Source of the DNA: Rotaria socialis
Taxonomy: Eukaryota > Rotifera > Eurotatoria > Philodinida > Philodinidae
Direction of reading: 5' to 3'
Assembly: GCA_905331475.1 (NCBI GenBank)
Contig: CAJNYU010000118.1
Span: forward strand, 1 to 64,000
Length of the DNA stretch: 64,000 nt
In this document: in pieces, positions 50,930-61,800 of the stretch
Layout: each line of letters opens with the position of its first letter
Position numbering within the stretch: the stretch's first letter is position 1
Notes under the pieces: generated by a model
Told to the model about the DNA's origin: nothing
The model's database searches: none
What the model saw: only the letters and a program-made list of their open reading frames with translations
Made by a program: the position numbers and the translations under genes

Positions 50930-52338
50930 ATCTTTAATTATTTAATATACTATTCAATGATAATCTACTTCTAAATTCATTTTGTAGAGTCGGCATTAAT
51001 GCCTTCAAGGATAATATCAACATTTCTAAATAAAGAACTATATGATTTTTGTGCATAATCTACCTAGAGGTGACTTGTGATATTTTTATGTTTGATATGA
51101 ATGACAACAAAACAAGAAACAATTATCACACGAACGACCAGACACATCTAAAACTGACTTAATACTGAACGAAAAGGAAAGTTAAGTCATACTTTTTATT
51201 ATTTCAGATAAACTCGGAAAAAAAACAATCATGTATACGTGCCATTTCAAGTTTAGACGATTGTTTGTTCTCAAAGTCATTCGCATCCTGTCTAACACGA
51301 AACTAAACGACTAGCTATATTTTTCACGTGAATATGACCGAAAGCGCCGTATGCTTATATACGTTACTGTCTATGATAAGAGAATATAATCATATAGAAG
51401 AAGCAGAAATGCGAGAAATCAACATGATAGAACCACTGTGCGCGAACTAATCTGATTGACAACGGCGCCGATTGAAATCAGATGAATCTCCTGTTGTTTG
51501 CTGCTTGTCGCCAAAAGTCAATGATGATAGGCGAGATAAAAACGAACAAACTATGTTTTGCGATCTCTTCAATATAAAGCACCGATTCAAGAATCCATCA
51601 ATCATAGGGCGAATTATAAGTGAATCATCTCCAATTTCAATGCGTTGTTACAAAATTCAATACGACCTTGGATTAGAAAATAAATATAAAATAATATATA
51701 CTTTTCGTAATCAAAAAGCAAATAAGATTGAATTGTCGCCCCGAACAAGCATGCTTTACTATCATTTATTCGAATCATTGGATCGATTTGGGTCGTCATT
51801 GAAACGGATCTCCTTTCAAGCCTCGAGACTCGTATGCTAACAGAATGCTAGAGCGACTTTTCAGTCTCTATTATTCTATTACTTTTGCTTTGCCCTCTAT
51901 TATTCAGCGTTGACAGTTGATCATCACCATACGTGTAGTGTGCCTCAAGCACTACACAATAGGTTATATGAAAACGAGAATTAGAGCGAGACACAGAGAG
52001 AAAAAGAAATATGTGAAGAGAGAAGCGAGAAAATCTTTCCACCATTGAGATAGATATCATATTCACACTTGTTTTTTCATTTTTAACCCATTAATATTTT
52101 GTCAACACGTTCGAGTCATGCGCTTGATAAGTAAATTCAACAGCTGAATGCAAATGAGAAATCAATTTTGTTTTTCTAATAGAAAAGTTATCTGTCTACT
52201 TGATATAACCACAAAAATGACATGAACGCAAATTAAAAAACAAAACATGAACACAGGTCAAAAAACGATAAATTAATTGATTCCATCGAATATGCTAGGA
52301 CGCCCCATGTAAATACTCATCCATACATAAGCATGCAA
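47864..52338. other. 4.5-kb intergenic stretch upstream of the aminergic receptor
   Basis: No supported gene. The stretch presumably carries the receptor's 5' UTR and regulatory DNA. It includes simple repeats: TG run near 48569-48593 and AG run at 50899-50925. A 122-codon frame at 51472-51840 (+) starts at TTG, has no recognised motif and no exon-like flanks, and is not called. Confidence 0.45.
50899..50925. repeat. (AG)n microsatellite
   Basis: Uninterrupted AG dinucleotides over about 27 bases. Confidence 0.9.
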
Positions 52339-52389
52339 CAAAATAAATAAATAAATAAATAAATTTATTTATTTATTTATTTATTTATT
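52339..52389. repeat. (AAAT)n-(ATTT)n perfect palindrome
   Basis: About six AAAT units are followed directly by six ATTT units, giving a perfect inverted repeat of about 50 bp centred near 52364 with no loop. Confidence 0.9.
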
Positions 52390-52585
52390 GGAATATTTGA
52401 AGAAAGACATTGAAATTAAGAACATAAATACATAGGAACAAAACAGAAACAAAAAAGCAAATATCTGACATTTGACATAGTTTACTCATATGACTTAATT
52501 GAAGAATCAAAGATTGTTTTTTCTTTTTGTTAAATATACAAACATTCAACACATTAAGGAAAACAAAAAGAAGAATTTAAACGTT

Positions 52586-53498
52586 TTAAATATGTGTTTT
52601 TTGTCGTTTTGACATTGGAGATTCATCGGTAATGTGAAGTTCAATGCCACTATCATATTCTGACGTCATAGACTAAATAAATATTATCCAGATAAAAAAC
52701 AATAATAATTTTTTGCAGGAATCCTATACATACATTAAAAACATTTGTTAAATATTCACAATGTTCATTTTTCGCTTGTAGTTTTTCATTTTCTTTAGTT
52801 AATTCGTCGAGTAATTCATGCAGCTAAAAAAATTAGAAGAAAATGTTTTTCTCCTATATATGGATTCTGTTTTTTTTTCTTAAATAGATATGTTACTTGT
52901 TGATTTTCTCTCAATTCATCGTCAAGTTTTATTCGAGCACGTTCAGCCAAAATTTTCCAATAACAATCAGATGCTCGGCCTAGAACATCAAAGGTCATAA
53001 CTTCGTTTTAATCGAACGGGAAATTCAGATGCATAACAAGAAATATTGAAAGCAATGTAAATAAAGAGAAATCGAATGAGATATTTTGATTGAATGCATG
53101 CAGAGTTATAACTTGGATCTAATAATTGAAATAATACAATATTGACAAGAATGATTAATATAGTGAGGATTGAATTTCGTTCCGCATAACATAATTATTT
53201 AGTGAGCATATTAATATTAAAAATACGCAGCTCGAACGTTCATGATTGATCATAAATTATGTTCTTATTTACCTTTAATAAACTTTTCAAATTCGTCATC
53301 ATTCATGTTTTTTCCTTGTATTAACATATCATCTAAATAGTTTGGTGTATTTGTACATTGTGAAGTGTTTTGAATAGTATCTGTTTGTACGCATATCGAT
53401 TGTGTTGATTTAAATAGTGGCGCTGAATAATTTTCAATAGAATTCAATCGATAAATACTATTTGTTGCCGAAGATGTCGACGCTGTTTTTTTTAACAT
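52586..53498 (-). CDS. Geminin-family coiled-coil protein
   Basis: Four exons (53273-53498, 52897-53000, 52734-52823, 52586-52672) give 168 aa. Residues about 86-140 form the geminin-type signature and coiled coil: SDCYWKILAERARIKLDDEL, then RENQQLHELLDELTKENEKL and a tail EYLTNVF, close to [20 protein letters not shown] of vertebrate geminin. The family (geminin, GEMC1, multicilin) binds Cdt1 and controls replication licensing and, in the latter two, multiciliation. The short N-terminus (starting MLKKTASTSSATN) lacks motifs I can name; the tail after the coil (SEYDSGIELHITDESPMSKR) is acidic then basic. Size and single coil favour geminin over the longer paralogues, but the N-terminal half is too divergent to be sure. 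The ATG at 53498 is used because an upstream in-frame extension has no ATG. Confidence 0.8.
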
Positions 53499-53846
53499 GA
53501 TCAATATTATTAATTTTTAACAAAAATCAAAATCTAAAAATTTTCTATTTATGATATATTTGGAAAAAATGGAATGACATGTTTTAATAATAAAATTTAC
53601 ACGAGTGAAAAGCGAAATTACATATGCACCAGCAAACTTTGATAGATAAAAAAAAGAAAAGAAAAACAGGAAAATCTTCATGTAAAAAAAATCAAAGATG
53701 AATAAACACACCTATTTAATGCATTCTCTTTTCAGAGTTAAATGAAAAATCTCTAAACACATACACCTGTTCTTTAATTTGTTTGATAAATAGAAAAAGA
53801 AAAAGAAACGAGCAACAAGCAGTTCCTAACTATAATCTTGAAATTT

Positions 53847-55235
53847 TTATTCAACTGGTCGCGTACGATTAAGTGCTGATTGTAATTCACCTGTAAAATT
53901 AGCTTGTTGTAAACGAATACGACCTTGATTATTTTCCGAATTACGTAAACTATTTAAAATATCTTTTGTTTTTCCAAAATAAATAGAATTAAGTGTTTGT
54001 CGAATTTTATTCTCCATTTCTTCAACCATTTTACCAATATTAATAATATGTTGAGAGAAATCTGTTATTTGATGATCGGATTCGAGTTGACGTTGTAGGC
54101 TTCCACCTAAATTCATCATGCCTGACATTGTTTTATGTGTTTGTAGCCAAAGCATCACTGTTGATGTTAGTTTATAGTGTGCTGAACGACCACTTTGTTT
54201 CTCTTGTACTTCGACAACATGTATCGAATCCCAGCAACCTTTTATTTTTTTACTACCATCACCAACTTTTTTTATAAGTATAACACCAGCAAAACCATTT
54301 TCAAGATCCCAAAAATAAACTGATGAAACACCACCTTCAAAATACATTTCACGATATTGTTCAAATGCTTGATTAGCTTCAATTTCTAATTGACGAAGAC
54401 GATCCGATGGAAGATTTCCTAAATAAGAGAAAATGTTTTAATTGCTTTGTGTTTTTAAACTCTTGTTCAGTCAAAGAAAAAGAACTTCAGAATTTTTATA
54501 GAAGAAAATCAAAGTTACAGCATTTTTCATTTTTTTGATCTCATATGGCCAATAGGATGAAGTCAAATGATGTAATATTTACAACAGCGTCAAAATATTA
54601 TTACTATTATCTTCATTAAATTATCATTAGCAATGATCAATAAATATAGATAATAGGTTAAGTATAGATTCTCAACATTTGCGTTACTCTCTAAATATTC
54701 AAATATGACAAAAAGATATATTTTAAAATACATCATATTGAAACGTCATGAATATTCAAGCTTGTACTACATATTATTTTCGTTTTGTATTTGAAAGCTA
54801 GAATTATTTCTCTGAAATAACTACAATGTTCATAATCAATGGGAACTCTTCGTGGATTTATATGTCTCAGCAATGTGCTCTCACGTATTTCAGTATCCAT
54901 TTTGTTTTTCAAAGCAAAAAATTCTGTCTCATCGCATATTTTATGTAAAACAAACCATCAAACGGTGGCGAATATGTATTGGTCCAGGGTGATCGATATG
55001 AATCGCCATCACGATTATAATCACATAATAGATAATCTTTTCCAACAGTTCGATCACGAACAACTTTAAGAGGTTGATCAACAGCAGCTAGAAGTTCTTC
55101 AGTTAAATCGGGTACAAGATCAATAAGATCCGAAAGATTCTTTTCCACTTGTTGTGGTGGTAGCCGTCTCATTAAATCTAGTGCACAATCTAATTGTGAC
55201 TCGATCGATACATTTGTTGTTGTATTACTCGTCAT
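53847..55235 (-). CDS. CAPZB: F-actin-capping protein subunit beta (CapZ-beta)
   Basis: Beta subunit of the heterodimer that caps actin barbed ends in the cytoplasm. Exons 54956-55235 and 53847-54418 give 283 aa (human about 272-277). Nearly every family block is present: [33 protein letters not shown], the [20 protein letters not shown] block, [69 protein letters not shown], and [20 protein letters not shown], then a short amphipathic C-terminal tentacle. A TTCTTCAG acceptor-like site abuts the start ATG, so the first coding exon is probably preceded by a 5'-UTR intron or receives a spliced leader. The TAA stop is embedded in GAATAAAA, making an overlapping poly(A) signal. It lies 172 bp downstream of the NKIRAS-like gene, same strand. 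Confidence 0.97.
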
Positions 55236-55407
55236 CTGAAGAAAAAGAATAATATACATATGTGCCACTATCAAAAAACAACAACAACAACAAAGCTTTC
55301 AAATGAAAAATATTTTAGGACAAAAAAAAGAAAAGACGAACTTTATATATATATATATATATAAAACTGAGTATCGTTTTGTATAAAAATCATTCATTGG
55401 TTCACAT

Positions 55408-56913
55408 TTATTTTGCCTTTTTTACTGCCGAGCGTAAAACCCGATTTACCTAGAAATAAAAAAAAACAACCGTATTAAGGAATCAATGTGATTAAGTATT
55501 TAAAGAAAAATTCTGTTGTGTTTTTTGTTTTCAATATCTCAAACAAACATGCATAACAAGTAACTCTTGAGTGTCAATCAGTCATTAAGCATCAGTCAAA
55601 AAGTAGCCATTCAAGAAGGTTTATGTCATTTCTTTGTTGATCGCTCACGAGCACAACAAAATAAAATCAACAGAAAATATTCTGCGTGATATTAATTATC
55701 AAATAAAAATGAAGTTTAATTCTTTGTTTTCGCTCGCATACACAGATAAACGACGTCGTCGAAATATATATCGTACAAATTGAATCCACTAAAGAGCAGA
55801 ATGATGAGGAGACGTGTGATTTTTTTCTTTAATTAATATAAATAGTGTGTTGTTTAAATCAAATCTCAAAATTATTTCGGCGTGTTTTGTTTTTGTCAGT
55901 TATGTCTACCATCACCAGTAAGAAAAATAGCAAATATGTGCTCTCATCGACTTACAGTATCGCCTAAACCTAGACGAGGTAATATATTACGTTCAGCAGC
56001 GTCTTTGTTTGCTGCTATAGGTAATAAGATTTTTTTCAATTATGAACTTTATTAATTATATTTCAATGAAAAACTGCTTACTTTGTGGTTTATACAATTC
56101 TTTCATAAGAGCAGTGAATGCTTCGACTGTACGGGCACGATCGTGAAGATTAACGAACCATACTCGATTACCCACTATAATGAAAAAATAAGTTAACATA
56201 ATTCTAACGAATTTCATTCCAACTAACCAAAACATTTATCTTTCGCTGTCCATTGTTCTCCATCTATTTGAGTAAAATTTGACCGACGTTCATCTAATAC
56301 AATTTCATTACATAGTACGAGTATCGGTAAACTCTGTGCAAACAAAAAAAATATATTAGAGATAAGTAAAATTTTTCTTTGTTTTTGCAAACTTCTTTTT
56401 TGTTTTTATCTGTTGTTTTAACTTCAATAATATCTTTAATAGCTTTACAACATTCAAAAGATTCATTTGAACGATTATCAAACACAAGGATAATAGCCTA
56501 AAACTAAATATGTAAATAAAAAAATAACAACAATTAAATAATAAAGAAACCCACATCAATTAAAGTCAATAAATGCCGAATATTAGAAATTTCTTCACCA
56601 GGTGAAGTTTTCTAAAATAAAAATTTAACAGAAACATAAAAAATATGAAAAAAGAATCATTTTTTACCACACCACCAATATCATGTACACGAAGTACGAT
56701 ATCTTTTTCATTTAAACTATTATCATATTGTATACAATATGTATCTTCGATTGTTTCTCGATATGACTAATAATCAAAAATGTAAAATCAACATAAAGCT
56801 TTTTAATTATTGCTAACTTTTTCTTCTACTCGTCCATAAGCCAATTGTTCAATTAATGATGTTTTACCAACGGCATTTTTGCCCCAAACTAATACTTTAA
56901 ATAATTTACCCAT
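55408..56913 (-). CDS. NKIRAS-like small GTPase (kappaB-Ras family)
   Basis: Eight short exons give about 218 aa. The start MGKLFKVLVWGKNAVGKTSL contains an intact P-loop and continues IEQLAYGRVEE, matching the MGK..KV..G...VGKT..EQLLYG opening of vertebrate NKIRAS1/2. The C-terminal part keeps the family-like KELYKPQ (human SKLSQPQSK). The switch-II region reads VHDIGGVKTSPGEEIS rather than the Ras DTAGQE, and the NKxD guanine motif is CNEIVLD, so nucleotide binding may be altered; vertebrate kappaB-Ras proteins also have atypical switch residues. They bind IkB PEST regions and slow NF-kB signalling, and act with Ral GAPs. It has no C-terminal CaaX lipidation motif; the end is VNRVLRSAVKKAK, whose stop lies within AAATAAAT. 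Some exon borders use less common donors (GTTAGC, GTTTGC), so the exact middle is less certain. Confidence 0.8.
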
Positions 56914-57524
56914 AGAAAAAAAAATATTGCTATTTGAATAATCTCATTTTTAAATCTAAAATAAAAGTAAGAGAAACAAAATAACTTTTTAACCGTTGTA
57001 TTATGTGTATGTTTTTTTTTATTACAAAAGCTAAGCCAAGTAATAAACAAATCCGAATGAGTCTTTTGTGTTTTTTTCTTTTTTCATATTTACACGTACG
57101 AGAAACAAAGAAAAACAAATCTAACAGAACGAAACGAAACATAGTTATAATGAATAATATTTTTTCTCTTCACTATCTATATCAATGTTTAACAACAGTA
57201 AGAGAAAAAAAACGAAAAAAAAATGCTCTTCAAGAAACCAAAAAAAAAGCATTTTTTTCTAGTACGATTGTTTCGATCACTGTCACAATGAGACGTGTAT
57301 TTGTATATACATATATATTTATATATTTATATATATATGCATATATAGATATTAACGAGACAAAAAATGAAAAGTAAGACAACAAGAAAAAACTAACAGT
57401 GACAGATGGCTAATATGATCACATTCAAGACGGACATTATATTCTTGCCTATACGTGTGTAAATCGAAAAAGAAACTTTTAGCAAAATAGATTGTTGATA
57501 CATTGGTTTGTTTTTGTCCATTCT
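56914..57524. other. Spacer between XRN1 and NKIRAS-like gene
   Basis: About 610 bp, very AT-rich with poly-A runs and TATATA tracts (57310-57350). No gene seen. It includes the XRN1 3' UTR and NKIRAS-like 5' flank. Confidence 0.5.
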
Positions 57525-58839
57525 TTATTTGTGATTTTTAGACATATTACGTAAGACTTGTGATGGAACGAACTGAAGAGTCGATCCACCTGACATACGA
57601 GGTGAACTTATTTGTTGCGGTGTTTGGGGTTGTGATGGCGAAGAATTATGAGATACATTAGGACTAGATATTATATGAGGTGATCCCATACGAATGTTGT
57701 TCGATTGTGCTGGTGATTGTTGTTGTTGCATTGGAACTGGATTGCTTACCGGTCCAATAGGAAAACCAGGATATGTATTTGGAGGAATTAAATCAAATGG
57801 TTGAAAAACTGGTAAAGCAGGTAATTCATTTGATATTGTTGGAGGTGTTAGATTCATGTTAAATTGTTGTTCAGATTGCTGAATTGCACGTTGCAGAATG
57901 GACAGAGGTCCTTGTTGTTGCTGTATTGATTGCGATTGTAATGGGTTGTATATTGGAGATTGTTGTTCAATTTGAGAAGATAATAATGGCGATGGCGGTG
58001 CACGTGACATACTTTCAATTGCTTGAGCAAAGACTGAAAGGAAATGAAAAACAAAATGTAAGAACAGCTTTCATTTAGTCAGTATTTTTGTTTTTTGTTT
58101 CGTTGGATTTGTTTTTAGTTCTTATCAACTTTTAGCAGAGTCAAGATAACAAAGGATAAGTTACATACTTGTATTTGGCACTGCTTGTCGTGGTGGTGTG
58201 TCCCATATTTGTTGATGCATCATAAAGATATCACCAGATTGTTGTTGCTGTTGGTTTGACATTGACGTTGTTGGAATGGTTCTAGACGCTTGTTGAATAA
58301 ATGAAGACAGATCATTAGATTTTTGTTGTACTATTAGTGGTGGTATTGCATCCGATACTTGCTGCTGAACTATATTTGATTGAGTATTCTGCTTCTGTTC
58401 TAGTGGATTTGGCATTTGTTTTGATGCTTGAATGGCACGTGATAGTAAGGAATCTATCTGTGGATTAGTAGACGAGATTGGTACAGATACTCTTGCGTCA
58501 CTGACGATTGGCAAGGCTGTATTTTTTGATGAAAAACTAACTTCTGGTTTTGGAAGCTTTTCAACGGATGGTGGTTGTAACACAGAATTCGTTTGACTTT
58601 GTAATGCTAATGATGAATTCGTTGCTGTTGCTTGAGGCAATGTCGATTTTTCTGTCGATGTTGACGATGCAGGATTTCTTTTTGTTTCTTGCTCTTGAAT
58701 AGGAGTAGTTGTTGTTTCAATAAAATTAGGTTTCTCTTGTGTAGATGCTGTTATTGGCGCAGATTTTGTTGTTGTTGGAGTATTATCATTCGTAGTTCGT
58801 TTAAGAATTCGAGTTGGTGTTTGCTGCTGCTGCTGCTGC

Positions 58840-58882
<43 letters not shown>

Positions 58883-61800
58883 GCTGCTGCTGCTGACCTT
58901 GAGTTTGTCGAGGTGTCGATGATTGTTCTGATGATCGTTTGTCCCAAATGCTTTCACCTGGTGCTGATCGTTGTTGTTGATAATTAGTTATTGAACGAGT
59001 ACGAAGCGAATGAGAATAATTAAGTAAATGATAAGAACGAACTTTAATTCGGCATTGCTGATTATTTCTGCCCAATAGAATAGCATCAAGACTATTCTTT
59101 GGTAAATGGTCAAATAAAACTTCATAGTACGTATCTAGATGTGTTTGACCAAGCATAACACCAATGATTGTACCACGTGTACCAATCGGCACACCAGTGC
59201 CGAGACGAACAGTAATAACACGATCATAGAGATCATAACGAGTTTCAATGTCAGAATCACACATACCACAGGATTCACTTGGTTTAAATATACGGTTGAC
59301 TTCAAGTGATATTAATTTAGTTTTTTCATTAGAACTTTTTATTGAATGTTTCTATGATTGATAAAAATAGAAAATAATAAAGAAAGTTTTAGTGAATAAA
59401 TCAGCCTACTGTATAGAATAATTTTGTTATTCGATCAATTTCTTTAATAACAGGTGCATCAAGTACTTGCCAAGCACCATCCATTAGTGATATGGAATAT
59501 GTTGGCAGATTTTTAATCCAAGTACGAGCATCTTGTAGTCGAGATTTCCTAGAAAAATTCAATAATAAATATTTCTTTTATTTTTTAAACTGAACTAGAA
59601 TGATAATATTCATTGATAAGATTTAATCAAATCATTTCTTTTCAGCTATATATGGAAGATGTTTAGTTGAATCCTTATGCTGAAAATTTCAAAGTATTGC
59701 TATGCAAATCCTAAAGAGTGATGCATGATTTTTAGATGTCTCAAAAGTAGAGAATACTAAGAACATTAAAAAATAAAGACTCGATAAATAAAATTTAAAA
59801 ACAAGCTTCTTCTCTTTTTCAATCAAATCCTCTCTAAAGGTTTTATATTTCCATAATAAATGAGTAACAATTCTGTTTATTATATTTATCGCATGATTCA
59901 TAGTCTTGACGATAAATCAATTTCTCTTGTATTAATCGCAGAATATGCGTAGATATTTTTACAATACCAACAAAATTTGAAAACCTAGATTATAATAATC
60001 TGTATGTAAAAAAAGTAAGATCCTGTGACTATTGATATATTTAGTAACTTTGACTTTTCTTACTTTAGGCACTGTTTATTTGTAAAAGCGTCTCAGACGA
60101 TCACACAAAACCTGTCTTATTATAAATTTTCTCGAAACATTAACTCAAGTGATATTAATATTTCAACTTCAGATGCATAAATTTTAATTTAAAAGAAAAG
60201 TAATAGTGTAAATTATTGAATTATTAGAAAATGTTTGTATATAGATAGAAATCATCAACATATTTATATGTTTTATCATGTACATAGAACATTCGATCAT
60301 TCCCATACTAGCAGTCGATCCGTACCCTTTTCTTATTGGCCAAATATTTAATTCTGGATATGAATCATCTTTCGGTTTTCTTATCAATTCTGCAATAATT
60401 TCAGGAAATCTAAAAAAAAATATATTTTACAAATCTATTCATATGCTGAGAAATAACAAATACTAACTGTAACATATAATCAGAAATGATGAGTACTGCT
60501 GCATCGGAATATAGCCATACTTGTTCTTCTTTTTTCGTATAACCATAAAGCTATTCAAGAAAAACATGCTAAATATACTTTTACATTTGAATATATTATT
60601 TGTTTACTTGTTTAACAGGTTTATTTGCTTTCCATGAAAATCCTACATTAATTCGATTTACATTGTCACGTCGTCCTGTTCCAGTAGTTACAATAATTGT
60701 GCCTGTTAATTTTGATATAACATAGGGCATTGTTTGTAGATACTGAGCAATTTCTTGTGCTGTCCAATATTGTAGTTGTAAACGGCTAAGTCGATTCAAT
60801 GACGCATGTATATCAGGTTGATTTGTTATATCGGATGGTTCCATACGACATTCAATCATATATTTTTCATTGTTATTTTTAACTATCTGTTGTACATAAC
60901 CCATACATGAGTAATAAGGTGTCTGAAGCGTAAAAATTGGATCATTGAGCTTAAAATAATCATGAATTGTTTCAGGAAATTGAAATAAATTATATTTATA
61001 ATTTTTTAATGTAAGTAAAGTTGTTTGTAATGGATAAGCTACAGCTTGATTTGAAAAACACATTATCGTTTGACATTTATCTGATGTTAATGAACATTTT
61101 GTACGATAACCAACTAATGGACATACATAAAGTAATAAAGGTATGGGCCCTATTTTAACACCTTGTCGGTTTTCATATCGCCGATTAATATTGATTGCTT
61201 TTGTATATTCCGATTGAGTTTGTGATGCATCCAACGGATATGTTTTACTTGATATAGATTTATTATTTTCATCGCTGATTTCAAATGGATAACGTGATAC
61301 ATAAATTGGTGTTTGATTGTAATTTTTATTATCTTGATTATCATCATTTGTCAGTGGTCGAAAACTAAAATGTGAACCACCAGGAATATTTGACCATGTG
61401 TAAAAATGTCGAAAATCACTGATTGCGCAAACAATACCATATTCAAAATGTGGCCAATTAACAAAAACACGTTTACCAAGATAACGTTCGATTAGTAAAT
61501 GACGATTTGTTATTTGAAATGGTTGACTACTATCATTATCTTTTGGATCCCATTTTTCATTATAAGCTATACAATCAGTATCAGGTTGATGAGTTAAATT
61601 TAATACAAGTGTTGTCGATTTTGAACGTGATTCGAATATATCGACAACACCTTGTTTAAAATCAAATGTATATGGTAAAACATTTAGAACAGGAAATTTA
61701 GGAAAGTACACCATACGAGATTCATCAAATCGTCCATGCTTAAACGTTGAACCATCATATAGAAAATAATCCATTGAATATTCAGTACAAATTGCACGCG

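Noticed and set aside
51472-51840. 122-codon frame on the plus strand
   Set aside because: No ATG at its start, no recognised motif, no exon borders in keeping with neighbours; long frames of this size occur by chance.
57003-57377. 124-codon plus-strand frame between XRN1 and the NKIRAS-like gene
   Set aside because: Low-complexity lysine- and tyrosine-rich translation of poly-A and TATATA tracts; no protein-like character.
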